From assembly GCF_003473485.1 (NCBI RefSeq), contig NC_053044.1, positions 30,198,091-30,262,090 on the forward strand: a stretch of DNA of 64,000 nt. The letters run 5' to 3'. Origin of the DNA: Medicago truncatula. Taxonomy: Eukaryota > Streptophyta > Magnoliopsida > Fabales > Fabaceae. The notes beneath the pieces are model-generated. The model did not search any database. It saw only the letters and a list, made by a program, of their open reading frames with translations, and was not told the DNA's origin. This document shows, piece by piece, positions 45,470 through 57,893 of the stretch (the first letter of the stretch is position 1; every line of letters starts with the position of its first letter). The position numbers and the translations under genes were made by a program.

Positions 45470-47740
45470 GGATGGAGCAAGAAGAGAGTGGTTGAGAGAC
45501 CTTGAGGGAAGGAAGAGAGGGAAAGTGACAACCCCATTTGGATTGAGAGAGAATTGTGATCATGTGGATGGATGAGATAGAGAGAGAGATTCTAAGTATT
45601 AATTGGTAGCGCTATTGGTTCCCTCTTATACGTACTATTGCTTTGACCATATTTTTGCATTGCTTCACATGTGCATTTTTTTTTTGTTTTTTGACAAATG
45701 TGCATTTTATTTTATTTTCTTGAAACGCTAACTTGTGCCGTTTTGGTTCATCGGTGTTAGCTCACTCATAAAACTAGTCTTCCATTTTAAAATCACTCAA
45801 TTTTGGTTCTATTTCAGATATTTTGACTTAAATTTGATTTGATGATGTGACACATTTCTTTGATGATGTGTCGTGACCCGAATGTATTAGTGAATGACAT
45901 GTTATTAATTACATAATTAAATTTTTTAAAACAAAACTAAAAATACAAAATCAAAAAATTAAATTACCAAAAACCTTAATTAAATGAAACGAAAATGTTA
46001 GATGTCGCGAATTTTTTTCTCATGATAACCTCGCGACGATTGTAAGTGTAGCCGCAACATGACTTATTCATTTTCATCTACCCCATGTATTTATAACAAT
46101 TTTAAGATCTAACGCTTCTCCTTTGTTCGTTGTACATTCGTGATGTTTATTTTCTGGATAAATAGCAACACTCTAAATGAAATCCAGATCTATCCTCTTT
46201 TCATCATATGCCCTTGTTGAATGTGACTTAAAATATCATCATGTGCAAAAAGGTTAATGACCCGCATGGATGCTAACTAAGCATATCCTTGGGTAATGAA
46301 ATTATTGAGTCTTTTGACCATAAGAAGATTCGAAAAAATGGTAGATATTAGGTTTTATTATTGAAGACAAATTTCTTGTAACTCCTTTATCTATTTGTAA
46401 ATAACTTTTTGATGGTGAACTTTACAGATCTCTCTCCCATGTATAGGTCGTTGTTAGACCAAACTAAGTAAATAAATATATGTGTTCTTTCTCTTCTTTA
46501 CCACTCTTTTATCTTCTTATTCTTTGATTCGATTCTGAATTTGCTTTACACCATTGTTAGACCAGCTGTTGTTAGTTGAATGTTTGGTTTTTGATTGCCA
46601 CTAACACTTTCTCCAAACTTTTAAGTTTTTTTGGTGTGATTTTGAGTCTGAGTTATTCAAAAACATCCCCATTACTCTCCAATTATTCTATCAACTCTAT
46701 CCTCTTTTCATCTCCACTTCAACAACTATTTCTCAGCTAGTTTATGAAGCTAAACTTGGACGACATTTCTCTAACTCCTTCTCTAACTTCGGACCAATTT
46801 TTTTACACTAACAAGCTCCACGGTATTTCAAGAATGACTCGTCATTATTCAGGTTTGCTAAGTAATATTGGAATATTGCTAACCTTTGATAGATTTGCTT
46901 AACATATATAGGATATTTCTCTTAGAACTCAGATGTCGAAAGAGCTTTATGGAAACTGCAAGCCTTTATTTAACTTTTGCTTGATTTAGGTAACTTATTT
47001 CATTGAATGTGATGCTTTAGGAGGAAGGGGGTAGGAGTTGTGTTAATTTAGGGGTGCCAATCAATTGCTAATTTCAGAAAAGCTCTTCCATACAAATTCT
47101 CTCTCAAAATCAATGAATGAGGAGTTTTTTTTTTTTTTTGAGTAAAATGAATGAGGAGAGCCAAAATTGGCAGTAAAGTTAATGTGCACTTATCAAAGTA
47201 TTATCTCTTAAAGTTTCAATTGGAGCAGAGTGTAACAATCAAGAACTAGCAAAATTGGCAATCTAAATTGACGGGGTATATACATTTTTGTTTCGGGAGC
47301 TTCTACGGTGCAGTCAGAAAACTGACTTTTTTGAAAAAGTTAATTTTGATTTTAACGCTTGATTCATTTTTAAATTGTTGATTACTGATTAATGATCAAT
47401 AGTAATTCATCTAGTAATGCTTGCAACATCTTGGACTTACATGTACTATTTTATCGTTGGAATCTTTAACATGCAAACAGAGTTGATGATATTATATGAT
47501 AGTTTTAAGTGTTACACTTTATGAGGTATTACGCTTATAACAAGGTAGGATAAAATTAGATTAAGTGTAGTCTTGTTAATCTGATGAATTAATGATACCA
47601 TGAGGACTGAACTTTTGATGTCATTATACAAACAGTGGGGTGTTACTCATTATAATTTTGATTTTATAGTGTTAACTTCACCAAAAAAATCATTCTTATG
47701 ACTTCACCATAGAATTTTCCTATTCATTATTCATATAACT
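45470..47740. other. Upstream of CHX gene B and intergenic DNA
   Basis: GA-rich leader-like DNA to about 45590, then 2.1 kb of AT-rich DNA in which I find no gene or bounded element. Confidence 0.5.
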
Positions 47741-47967
47741 GAGACATATTCTATAAAAAAGAAAATAGTTATAATTATAAAAAGAAATAGTTATAATCAT
47801 AATAATCCTTCAAACAAAGTTAAATGAACCAACTTAATTTACTTAGTCACAATCATATAATTCATATAACTAAGACATATTATGTAAAAAAGGAAATAGT
47901 TATAATCATAATAATCCTTTAAAAAAATTCAATGAACCAACTTAATTACTTAATCATAATCATATCA

Positions 47968-48035
47968 ATCATCGTGAGTTTATCTCAGTTGCTAAGCACA
48001 ATGCATTAATATATGCAAGGTTCGGGGTTCAAACT
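47968..48035 (+). repeat. SINE fragment
   Basis: GTGAGTTTATCTCAGTTGCT then GGGGTTCAAACTCCG: tRNA-like A and B boxes, related to 49029-49160. Confidence 0.55.
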
Positions 48036-48142
48036 CCGAGTCACAATCATATCATTCATATAACCGAAACATATTCTATAAAATATAACCGAGATATATT
48101 CTATAAAAAAGGAAATAGTTATAATTATGAAAGGAAAATAGT

Positions 48143-48175
<33 letters not shown>

Positions 48176-48247
48176 CCTTTAAAATTATGAATGATATGAT
48201 TATGACTAAGTAAATTAAGTTGAGTCAGTGATCTTTTTTTTTAAAAG

Positions 48248-48280
<33 letters not shown>

Positions 48281-48364
48281 ACTATTTCATTTTATAATTA
48301 TAACTATTTCCTTTTTTATATAATATTTCTCAGTTATATGAATGATATGATTGTGACTTTTTTG

Positions 48365-48445
48365 GTAGTGTCCAGAGTTTCAACCCCGAATTTTGCATAT
48401 ATTAATGCATTGTGCTTATCAACTGAGCTAAGCTCATGAGCACTA
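48365..48445 (-). repeat. SINE fragment, opposite strand
   Basis: AGAGTTTCAACCCCGAATTT and CTGAGCTAAGCTCATGAG are B- and A-box regions on the minus strand, mirroring the fragment at 47968. Confidence 0.55.
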
Positions 48446-49028
48446 ATATGATTGTGACTAAGTAAATTAAGTTAGTTCATTGAACTTTTTTTAAAGGATT
48501 ATTATGATTATAACTATTTCCTTTTTTAGAATATGTCTTAGTTATATGAATTATATGATTGTGACTAAGTAAATTAAGTTGGTTCATTTAACTTTTGTTT
48601 AAAGGATTATTATGATTATAACTATTTTCTTTTATAGTTATAACTATTTCCTTTTTTATAAAATATGTCTCAGTTATATGAATAATATGACTGTGACTAA
48701 GTAAATTACGTTGGTTCATTAAACTTTTTTTAAAAGGATTATTATGATTATAACTATTTCCTTTTACGATTTTACCTATTTTCTTTTTTATAGAATATGT
48801 CTCAGTTACATGAATGATATGATTGTGACTAAGTACATTAAGTTGGTTCAATGAACTTTTTTTTTTTAAAAGGATTATTATTATGGGTTGGTTTTTTTGG
48901 TTACATTATTATGGGTTGGTTCAATGAACTAGTATTTTTAACATAATTTAGTATAACATTTATTTATTTAAAAATCTAATAAAATAAATTACAACTAATA
49001 TTTTCTTAATAAAAATTAAAATTAATTC

Positions 49029-49160
49029 CCGTAAGCTTAGCTCAGTTGGTAGGGATATTGCATATTATATGCAGGGGCCAGGGTTCGAACCGCAGACACC
49101 CCACTTCTCTACAATTAAATTGTGTGAGCTCTAGCCATTAGGCTACTTGACAAAAAAAAA
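49029..49160 (+). mobile_element. tRNA-derived SINE with target duplication
   Basis: Begins CGTAAGCTTAGCTCAGTTGG (A box), has GGGTTCGAACCGC (B box) about 45 bp later, and ends GCTACTTGAC plus an A-run. AATTAAAATTAATT before and AATTAAAACTAATT after is the duplication. The related sequence at about 60.1 kb (other strand) lacks the SINE. It cannot be a tRNA gene because the arms do not pair into a cloverleaf. Confidence 0.8.
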
Positions 49161-49249
49161 AAATAATTAAAACTAATTGCATAATATCCCAACTTTATCT
49201 ATTAGCATCTAGAAGAATAAATTAAGTGTACTCTTATCTGTATCGAATC

Positions 49250-50440
49250 TTCTTTATTCCTAAACAAAGCTTTGTTGCCCTAATTTTAACCTAATATTTT
49301 AGCAACTTTTCCCTCCATCAAAACCTAACCATATTTCCTAATTTCCCTCCTCCAAACCCTAACCATGATTTTCTAACTTCACTCCTCCTAAAGCCTATCT
49401 AATTGATTTCCATAAACCATATCTCCTAAGTCCCCTCCTCCAAACCCTCACAAATATATTTTAATCATTTCTCCTAAACCGAAATCTCTTTTTAAAACCA
49501 TACCTTTCACTTAAACCGAAATTTCTACCTATCTAATTGATTTCGATAAACCATATTTCCTAACTCCCCTCCTCCAAACCCTCACCAATATATTTTAATC
49601 CTTTCTCCTAAATCGAAATCTCTTTTTAAAACCGTACCTTTCTCTTAAACCGAAATTTCTACCTACCTAATTGATTTCGATAAACCATATTTCCTAACTC
49701 CCCTCCTCCAAACCCTCACCAATATATTTTAATCCTTTCTCCTAAACCGAAATCTCTTTTTAAAACCATACTTTTCTCTTAAACGTTCCTAAACAAAGCT
49801 TTGTTGCCCTAATTTTGATCTAATATTTTAGCAACTTTTCCCTCCTTCAAAACCTAACCATCCTTTTATTTATAAACCTAACATTGTTGCCATAATTCCA
49901 CCTAATATTTAACCTAAAAAATTATAGTCACTTTTCCCTCCTTCAAAACCTAACCATATTTACTAATTCCCCTCCTCCAAACCCTAACCATGATTTCTTA
50001 ATTTCCCTCCTCCTAAAACCTAATTCCCCTCCTTCAAAACCTAACCATATTTCTTTTTATTTATAAACCTAACATTGTTGCCCTAATTCCACCTAATATT
50101 TAACCTAAAAAATTATAGCCACTTTTCCCTCCTTCAAAACCTACCCATCTCTTATTCCTAAACAAAGCTTGGTTGCCCTAATTTTAACCTAATATTTTAA
50201 CCTAATATTTTAGCAACTTTTCCCTCCTTCAAAACCTAACCATATTTCCTAATTCCCCTCCTCGAAACCCTAACCATGATTTCCTAACTTCACTCCCCCT
50301 AAAACCTATCTAATTGATTTCCATAAACCATATCTCCTAACTCCCCTCCTCCAAACCCTCACCAATATATTTAAATCCTTTCTCCTAAACCGAAATCTAT
50401 TTCTAAAACCATACCTTTCTCTTAAACCGAAATTTCTTAA
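49250..50440 (+). repeat. Degenerate tandem repeats, CCCTCCTCCAAACCCT type
   Basis: Repeated blocks such as CCTAACTCCCCTCCTCCAAA, CACCAATATATTTTAATCC and TCTCTTAAACCGAAATTTC recur with a period of about 115-130 bp, mixed with AACATTGTTGCC blocks. Similar blocks recur at 55310-55470. They resemble plant telomere text but are not telomeric. Confidence 0.75.
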
Positions 50441-50448
50441 TCAACATG

Positions 50449-50888
50449 GCTTCCAGAAACATTCAAACTTTGTTGTCATACCACTACCTCACTGGTAACC
50501 ATATCTTCATTCCACTCTGGTTTAAACTAAATATATAGATTTTTGCTCTTATTCCTCGCTGTTTGAAAGTATAAATCATTCTTTCAATCCCTTTCAATCT
50601 TTTGTAGGTCCGTTGGTGAAAAACTCTTTTTCCGATCTTGACAAAGCAATCAACAAGCTCAGACTGAAATACAGATCATATATCGTTGAATATGACATTG
50701 ATGTTGTATGTGTTTTTTGCGAAATATACCTATTCTTAATTATTTGCATTCTATTTTATCAATGTTTGTGATGTTTTTGTTTGTTATTTTTTTAGGGTGC
50801 AGTATGCTTGCCAAACATGTTTGGCGGTGATTTCGGAGATCAAATTGGGCGCTATGCAATATTGACTGATCCTAAGTCCAACAAGGTG
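50449..50888 (+). CDS. Unrecognised three-exon gene candidate in the Helitron
   Basis: I do not recognise this product. The ATG at 50449 opens MASRNIQTLLSYHYLT. A donor follows at CTG|GTAACC. The second exon, after TTTTGTAG, reads VKNSFSDLDKAINKLRLKYR through VEYDIDV and ends at GATGTT|GTATGT. The third, after TTTTTTTAG, reads AVCLPNMFGGDFGDQIGRYA then LTDPKSNKV and stops at about 50888. The frame stays open across all three pieces, and the joins have the pyrimidine tracts expected of plant introns, so this is probably a genuine or recently captured gene piece of about 80 residues. It could be the first part of a longer host gene taken up by the Helitron. Exon limits are approximate. Confidence 0.4.
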
Positions 50889-51290
50889 TGAAGATCAGAG
50901 GGGATGCTCCGATGGTTGGGTCACATGATACCATCTACCTTGATGTTATTTACAATTAGTCCATGTTTAGATAAATTGTGCAAGACCTTTTCAATTTGAA
51001 TTTTAAGTTTTAGTTTCTTAAAGTTTTGGAAGCATCTATTTTTTTTGTCTTTGAATTTAGCAAATGTCCCTTGAATTTCATAAATAATTTAGCCTTGCTT
51101 GCTTTGCTTTTTGATTTATATATTTGTGTTTGTTTTTGTGTTGCTGAATCAATTTAGTAGCATGGTTGTGTTACTGAAGCATTTTAGTAACATGGCTTTT
51201 AGTAACATTATTAGTAACAATTACTAGAATCAATTTAGTAGCATAGTTGTGTAACGTCTCCTCTTAACATTATTACTAACAATTACTAAT
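50889..51290. other. Helitron interior without a gene
   Basis: Repeated TTTAGTAACATGG / AATTTAGTAGCATGG words and AT-rich DNA, possibly the 3' flank of the preceding candidate. Confidence 0.4.
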
Positions 51291-51294
51291 CCAA

Positions 51295-52376
51295 ATCTAT
51301 AAAATATGTTTTGGGTGGAAACAAACTAAAATCCTAATCCTAATTTCTCTCAATCAAGTAACTAAGAGATTTCATCCACATCTCTAAACTAACTTTTTGG
51401 TGGAAAGAAACTAAAATCCTTATTTCTCTCATTCAAATAATTAGGGAATTTCATCCACATCTCTAAAATATGTTTTGGGTGGAAACAAACTAAAATCCTA
51501 ATCCTAATTTCTCTCATTCAAGTAACTAAGAGATTTCATCCACATCTCTAAACTAACTTTTTGGTGGAAAGAAACTAAAATCCTTATTTCTCTCATTCAA
51601 ATAATTAGGGAATTTCATCCACATCTCTAAAATATGTTTTGGGTGGAAACAAACTAAAATCCTAATCCTAATTTCTCTCATTCAAGTAACTAAGAGATTT
51701 CATCCACATCTCTAAACTAAGTTTTTGGTAGAAACAAACTAAAATCCTTATTTCTCTCATTTAAATAATTAGGGGATTTCATCCACATCTTTAAAATATG
51801 TTTTGGGTGGAAACAAACTAAAAATCATAATTCCTCTCATTCAAGTAACTACTAAAGATTTCATCCACATCTCTAAAATATGTTTTGGATGGAAACAAAC
51901 TAAAAATCCTAATTCCTCTCATTCAAGTAACTACTAAAGATTTCATCCACATCTCTAAAATATGTTTTGGGTGGAAACAAACTTAAATCCTAATCCTAAT
52001 TTCTCTCATTCAAGTAACTAAGAGATTTCATCTACATCTCTAATCTAACTTTTTGGTGGAAACAAACTAAAATCCTTATTTCTCTCATTCAAATAAGTAG
52101 GGGATTTCATCCACATCTCTAAAATATGTTTTCGGTGGAAACAAACTAAAAATCCTAATTCTTCTCATTCAAGTAACTAAGAGATTTCATCCACATCTCT
52201 AAAGTAACTTTTTGGTGGAAACAAACGAAAATCCTTATTTCTCTCATTCAAATAAGTAGGGGATTTCATCCACATATCTAAAATATGTTTTGGGTGGAAA
52301 CAAACTAAAAATCATAATTCATCTCATTCAAGTAACTATTACACATTTCATCCACATCTCTAATATGTTTTGGCGA
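51295..52376 (+). repeat. Minisatellite, about 13 units of roughly 82 bp
   Basis: Units begin AAATATGTTTTGGGTGGAAA (type A) or AACTTTTTGGTGGAAA (type B), go on ACAAACTAAAATCCTAAT and TTTCTCTCATTCAA, and end GATTTCATCCACATCTCT. Types A and B often alternate, giving a dimer of about 163 bp. Confidence 0.85.
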
Positions 52377-52676
52377 ATCAACTATGGTAATTCTTAAGTA
52401 AAAAAAAAATGTAAATTCTTAATTAAAACAAAGTGCCCCATCAACAATATTAATTTCATTTTATTCATATTAATCTTTATCCTAAAATGTTGGCCACTTC
52501 CTAATTTTGTTCCACTATTTTGTGCTTATCCTGATAACTAATACTCTTTATTGCTCAACCGACATATCCTACTCACACATATTCCACCTTTTTCCTATAA
52601 ATATATCATAACCTATTAGCCAAACCATCTCAATCTAAATAAGCATCCTCTTTCTTGGAAAGGAAAAAACAAGCCA

Positions 52677-54235
52677 ATGATGTCTGCCAAATACACTCCA
52701 ATCTCAGCTGTTTCTGGAGGAAGAAAGAATCTCAAGATGTGTGTGCGAGTTGCTCACATTTGGTTGATTCGAGAGAAGAAGGTCCCCACTAGCATCATTT
52801 TCATGAACATGTTACTGGTCGATGAAAAGGTTTCTGCATGTTTGCACTCTTAACTTTAAAATTAAAGTAATGTCATTTTTGTTTTTTAGTTATGTAATTT
52901 AACCAGCTGTTTAATGTTGTTGTTGTCGTCAACAGGGTGGACGTATTCACGCCACAGCTAGAAAAGATTTGGTGGCAAAGTTCAGGTCCATGGTTCAAGA
53001 AGGGGGTACATATCAGCTTGAAAATGCAATTGTAGATTTTAATGAAAGTCCTTATAAGGTAACTTCACACAAACATAAGCTTAGTATGATGCACAATTCA
53101 ACTTTTACCAAAGTACACTTGCCTGCTATCCCTATGAACGTTTTTGAGTTCAAGCCATTCAATGAAATTCTCTCTTCAACTGTCGAGGAAGTATCTACGG
53201 GTAGGACTTGAATTCTGAATGTGTGTTGTACATTATTTCTACCTATAAGCATTCGTTTAGGAATTTCATACATTTGTTTTTGCTTTTGTATACGTAATTT
53301 CAGATGTTATTGGTCATGTAATTGAAAGAGGTGATATAAGGGAAACTGAAAAGGACAGAAGGAAAAGCAGGGTTATTGATCTCACTTTAGAAGATCTTGA
53401 GTAAGATTTGTCTCTTTCTTTGTACCTGGTTGTAATATAATTTTAATATACCTTATGTTTCTGAATTGATATTTTGGTAATATTTTATTACAGAAACAAC
53501 CGCTTGCATTGCTCTCTTTGGGGTGAACATGGCGACAAAATTGTGACCTTTTTTGGCAACCATGACAACGACACACCTACTATATTGATATTGCAGTTTT
53601 GCAAGACACGCGTGTATTTAGGTATGTCGTGTTTTAAGTTTTTGCTTTCTGCTGATATCAACAATGAAATGGGAAATTATGTTCACTTGCTGTTGATTTT
53701 TAAAAAAATTAGGTGCTATGGGAGTTGTTAATGCCTTTAATGGGACTAAGCTGATACTTAATGGCGATTTGCCTGATGTCGCTGCGTACATGACACGGTA
53801 ACCATTTATATTTTCATATGCTTTAGAATAAAGACAAGTTTTTTTGGTCATAATTAAGTTGTCTGGAGGTCTCACCACTCTTCTATTAACATTGGTGCCA
53901 TTTTATTAGAATGAAAAATGCATCAATACAGTTCACCCGAAGTGTCAGCCAAATTTCAACGAACAGCTCCGCGTCTTTATCAGATGACTTGCTCAACACT
54001 AACCGAATGACAATTGAAAGCATGATTGAGTCAACTGAGGTAGCTATCTATTTATTGAAATTTTTAGATGTCGTTTTGGATTCATCTTTGTTATTTTTCA
54101 CATGGACAGTTGTACATTGCAATATCACAGGTTACTTCGAGGGGTGGTTTAAAGATATTGATTAATGACGACGACGGCGATGATACCGATGTTGCATCAA
54201 GTGTGGTCTACAGAGAAGTTTTCCGTAATGTGTAG
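52677..54235 (+). CDS. RPA70-like OB-fold protein joined to a Helitron helicase tail, seven exons
   Basis: Helitrons of plants often carry RPA-like single-strand DNA-binding genes beside the Rep/helicase. My model is 52677-52829, 52936-53200, 53304-53400, 53494-53621, 53713-53797, 53910-54039 and 54110-54235, 276 residues. Every join is GT/AG and keeps the frame. Exon 1 has SAVSGGRKNLKMCVRVAHIW, the start of the DUF223-type OB fold. Exons 2-3 have HATARKDLVAKFRSMVQEG, HLPAIPMNVFEFKPF and DVIGHVIERGDI. Exon 4 has LHCSLWGEHGDKIVTFF. The last exon reads [20 protein letters not shown] through YREVFRNV, the C-terminus of Pif1-type Helitron helicases, and a near copy stands at 57760-57890. Either a chimeric gene or two fragments side by side. 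Transcription unknown. Confidence 0.6.
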
Positions 54236-54470
54236 GACTTTTTTGGGTACTATTCATTTTCTTACTTATTGAAAGTATTTGCATGTCAACGAACTTCAGT
54301 TATAGGAACTACGTACTAGAATTATGGAACAATAACAAAGTCTATGGTAATTGTCATTTTGCTTTGATTCACGACAATTTTTACATTCAAGCGAACTACA
54401 GTGTCTTATTTTTTCAGTGAGTATTAATTTTTTTAAATGACACGTGCGTTAGCACGGGTCAATGGTCTAG
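54095..54470 (+). repeat. Helitron 3' tail, copy 1 (helicase end plus terminus)
   Basis: Matches 57750-58159 over its length except for a gap of about 35 bp near 54300. It ends in the hairpin CGTGCGTTAGCACG (54443-54456) and CTAG (54467-54470). This is a complete internal Helitron 3' end. Confidence 0.82.
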
Positions 54471-55301
54471 TATATTAAAGTTAACCCGTAAGCCCTAATT
54501 TTAACCTAAACCCTATTGTATAATTTAATTGTTTTAACCCTAATGTTCACACATAATCTCCTATTTTCATGAACAACCCTAATGCTCACACCTAATCTCC
54601 TATTTTCATGAACAAAGCAAATCGGCATCGCTTTATTTCCCCTATTTCTTCAAAACAAATCGCCCTATTTCTTCAACAAAACAAATCGCCCTATTGGAAT
54701 AAAAGGGTTTTGAAAGATTATAGCAACTTTTTTTTTGTTAATATTACACTTTTCATCCAAATTAGAATTGAACTCTCTTTGTTAAATATCTACCACAAAA
54801 TGCACTAGAATTTTGCAATCTATATAAACCGGTGGAAGAAACATTTCAACAAACAGTTAAAGGGTATCGTTTACGGTAAAGACCAAATATTCGATAAAAG
54901 GAAAATTATTTAAATAAAACATTTTACATGTTGAGGTTAAGAATGAGCTATTTTTAGGTACATAATATAACATTAACATATAATTTTTACAAAAGAATGA
55001 AGTAACATTTTGTCAACAAAAAAAAAAAGATGTTGACCAAAAAAAAAAATTAAAAGATGAAGTAACATACCAATAATATAACATTGACATATAATTTTAA
55101 CAAAAGAATGAAGTAACACACGATTGATAAAAGTTAATATTTTTAAGGTGAATAAGTGTGGTGTCTGAGGTTCGAATTCCAACATCTGCATATATTTGGG
55201 ACCACATATTTCATTCTCTTTGATATGCATTGAGATTTGTTTTTGTCTACTACATCTACAATGTATATGACCCGTGCGGCAGCACGGGTGGAAAGTCTAG
55301 T
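54471..55301 (+). mobile_element. Second short Helitron segment with its own 3' end
   Basis: It follows directly after the CTAG at 54470. It ends with hairpin ACCCGTGCGGCAGCACGGGT (55271-55290), then CTAG (55298-55301) and T. Its start, TATTAAAGTTAACCCG, recurs near 55550. A minus-strand frame within is AT-rich and not a gene. The 5' border is not certain. Confidence 0.6.
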
Positions 55302-57007
55302 ATTTCATAATTCCCATCCTCCAAACCCTAACCATGATTTTCTAATTTCCCTCCTCCTAAAACCTAATTCCCCTCCTTCAAAACCTAACCATATTTCCTA
55401 ACTCCCCTCCTCCAAACTCTAACCATGATTTCCTAATTTCCCTCTTCCTAAAACCTATCTAATTGATTTCCATATTTTCTGTTGCCATATTTTTTTCCTC
55501 ACTTCCTCAACTCATTTACCCTAATATATTATCTTTTATCTTTTATTTATTAAAGTTAACCCGAATGCTAATTGTTGTCCTAATTTAACTTAAATTCAAT
55601 GCTTGCTTTTACTGTATTACCCATGTTTAAAATATCAAATTGCAGAAATCTCCTTTTTTTTTTTAAAAAAAAATTGTTTCCTACTAAACAGATAAACTTA
55701 AAAAAAAGAAAAACAAATCACTCCTATTAACAAATTGTTCCTATTTTATTGCAGAAATTCCCAATTCTTTTGAACGAAACAAATCCCTCCTATTCTTTTG
55801 AACAAAACAAATCACTCCTATATTTTTTTAACAAAACAAATCATTATTTTCTGCTGCTTCTGCTAATAGATTTTGTTACTCGCATCCTTGGAGGTTGACT
55901 GGTCTAAACTCCCATAGGATTTCTGAATCTGCTAATATCATTTGTGTAAGATGATGATATATGCAATGATTTTCAATGTTTTTTCTTTCTCCACCATGTT
56001 TTGATCTGTAGCTTTATTTTACAAATAGCAGATTTTGTTGATGGAAATGTGGATTTGGGGATATGCAGGTATGTTTGTTTATTTCACTTTCATTATGTAA
56101 TTGTTTCATTCTAATTATTATTTTTTTCTTCCCTTTTTTTGAGTTTGTATAGAAGTTTTTTTATTTTTTTTTTATTTTATAAAATTGCCTCACTTTCTCT
56201 GATGGTTCCCACTATGTCGTTGGATTTATCACCAAGAAGCTGGAAGGGTTGGTTCTATCCCGAAAGTTGCAGATATGCTTCGTTGTTACACTTGGTCATG
56301 ACTTCTTCATCTCACTTCAAAATTGCAAGTGCGTTTTCTCTCTCCATGCGAAAATTATTAGCTTATCTTACAATGGAATTGATTTAATTAATTAATTCAT
56401 TAAGTATGTAACAAACAGGGCTCCACAATGATTTAATTGTTTCATTCTAATTTAATTTTTGTGTTTATATAGAAGCATTGTTAATGTGTTAACATTGAGA
56501 AGAAAAATCAAATGGATTTTTAGCTGCTCCTCCTCTTTTCTGTGACTAAGGTTAACCACACATCTTTCTTTGCATTCAATTCCTCTATTGTACAAAATAG
56601 CTTGCAATAGCTTTTTAGGCTTCTTACAAAATCAAAGTAATTGTTATATGATTGGTGTGGGGTTTGGTTTGTTGATTTTGCAGTTCAGGAATTTTCAAAT
56701 TCGGGGTTGGAATAAGAGTAGGAGCATTTGTTTAGTTTGATTTTTGGTTATTTGTAATCCGATGACTTTTTGAATTGCATTGTTATCTAATTTATTATCA
56801 TCTCTTTTTTTGTTTGTTATATTCTAGAAGGAGGTTTATGCGGTGGTGGTTGTTGCAAGAAGGCCCTCGCGGTGATAATTTATACGGTGGTGGTTGATTA
56901 TACTGATGTGACTATGTCTTAGATATCCCCTGAGCTATGCAAACTACAAATTAAGTTGTAAACCATGATTCATATCATTGTTTTAATAAGGATTGGCCCA
57001 ATGCTTC
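55302..57007. other. Helitron interior, no clear gene
   Basis: 55310-55470 repeats the CCTCCAAACCCTAACC text of 49.3-50.4 kb. The remainder has short exon-like pieces (56155-56387; 56825-56920, with GGTGGTGG) but no domain I recognise. Confidence 0.4.
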
Positions 57008-57757
57008 ATGTGATATTCTATTGGCTGAATAAGGATCTATCTAAGCATATGATTGTGTCTTCAAAATATGTTTAACTTACCATTAACTATAAGCATGATC
57101 ATTGCAAAACATTAATTGTAAATCATACCTTACCTACATAATATAGCTATATATTTCATGTTATTTTAATTTATGGTTTTTATGTGATGTTGAACTCCTA
57201 AATTACTAATATATTGTGCTCATCATTGACCCGTGTGGTAGCACGGGTTAGCAAATTATGAGGTTTTGCTTGACATGAAGGCAATTTCCGTTATCTGTCG
57301 TCTCATTTGCAATGACTATTAACAAGAGTCAGGGTCAGTCGTTGAAACATGTTGGTGTTTATCTACCGTCTCCTGTTTTTTCACATGATATTCTATTGGC
57401 TGAATAAGGATCTATCTAACCATATGACTGTGTCTTCAAAATATGCTTAACTTACCATTAACTATAAGCATGATCATTGCAAAACATTAATTGTAAATCA
57501 TACCTTACCTACATAATATAGCTATATATTTCATGTTATTTTAATTTACGGTTTTTATGTGATGTTGAACTCCTAAATTACTAATATATTGTGCTCATCA
57601 TTGACCCGTGTGGTAGCACGGGTTAGCAAATTATGAGGTTTTGCTTGACATGAAGGCAATTTCCGTTATCTGTCGTCTCATTTGCAGTGACTATTAACAA
57701 GAGTTAGGGTCAGTCGTTGAAACATGTTGGTGTTTATCTACCGTCTCCTGTTTTTTC
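57008..57757 (+). repeat. 375-bp tandem duplication with a helicase exon and hairpin
   Basis: Copies 57008-57382 and 57383-57757 are nearly identical. Each holds a Helitron-end-like hairpin ACCCGTGTGGTAGCACGGGT (57229, 57604) but no CTAG after it, then coding text of a Pif1-type helicase: [20 protein letters not shown] and [13 protein letters not shown] in copy 1. Copy 2 has a stop in place of the Gln of NKSQG. Confidence 0.8.
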
Positions 57758-57893
57758 ACATGGACAGTTGTACGTCACAATATCACGGGTTACTTCGAGA
57801 GGTGGTTTAAAAATATTGATTAATGACGACGACGGCGATGATATCGATATTGCATCAAATGTGGTCTACAGAGAAGTTTTCCGTAATGTGTAG
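57660..57893 (+). pseudogene. C-terminal piece of a Pif1-type Helitron helicase
   Basis: After the second 375-bp copy the frame continues [20 protein letters not shown] through [15 protein letters not shown] and stops at TAG. Upstream motifs (Walker A/B) and the Rep domain are missing, and an in-frame stop interrupts the NKSQG motif, so it is a relic. Confidence 0.8.

Larger units (their letters stand above)
47750..48890. repeat. 133-bp tandem repeats arranged as a large inverted array
   Basis: The left part (47750-48170) carries units of the type AACTTAATTTACTTAGTCAC, ATATAACTGAGACATATTC, GGAAATAGTTATAATCATAA. From about 48180 the same text runs reverse-complemented to 48890 with a period near 133 bp. 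(AAT)n at about 48146-48170 and (ATT)n at about 48249-48280 mark the turning point. SINE fragments interrupt it. Confidence 0.82.

Noticed and set aside
49029-49160. tRNA gene
   Set aside because: A and B boxes are present, but the arms do not form a cloverleaf and an A-tail plus target duplication mark it as a SINE.
49250-50440. Telomere-like repeat (AAACCCTAA words)
   Set aside because: The words are scattered in a longer 115-130 bp unit and never form a 7-bp tandem run.
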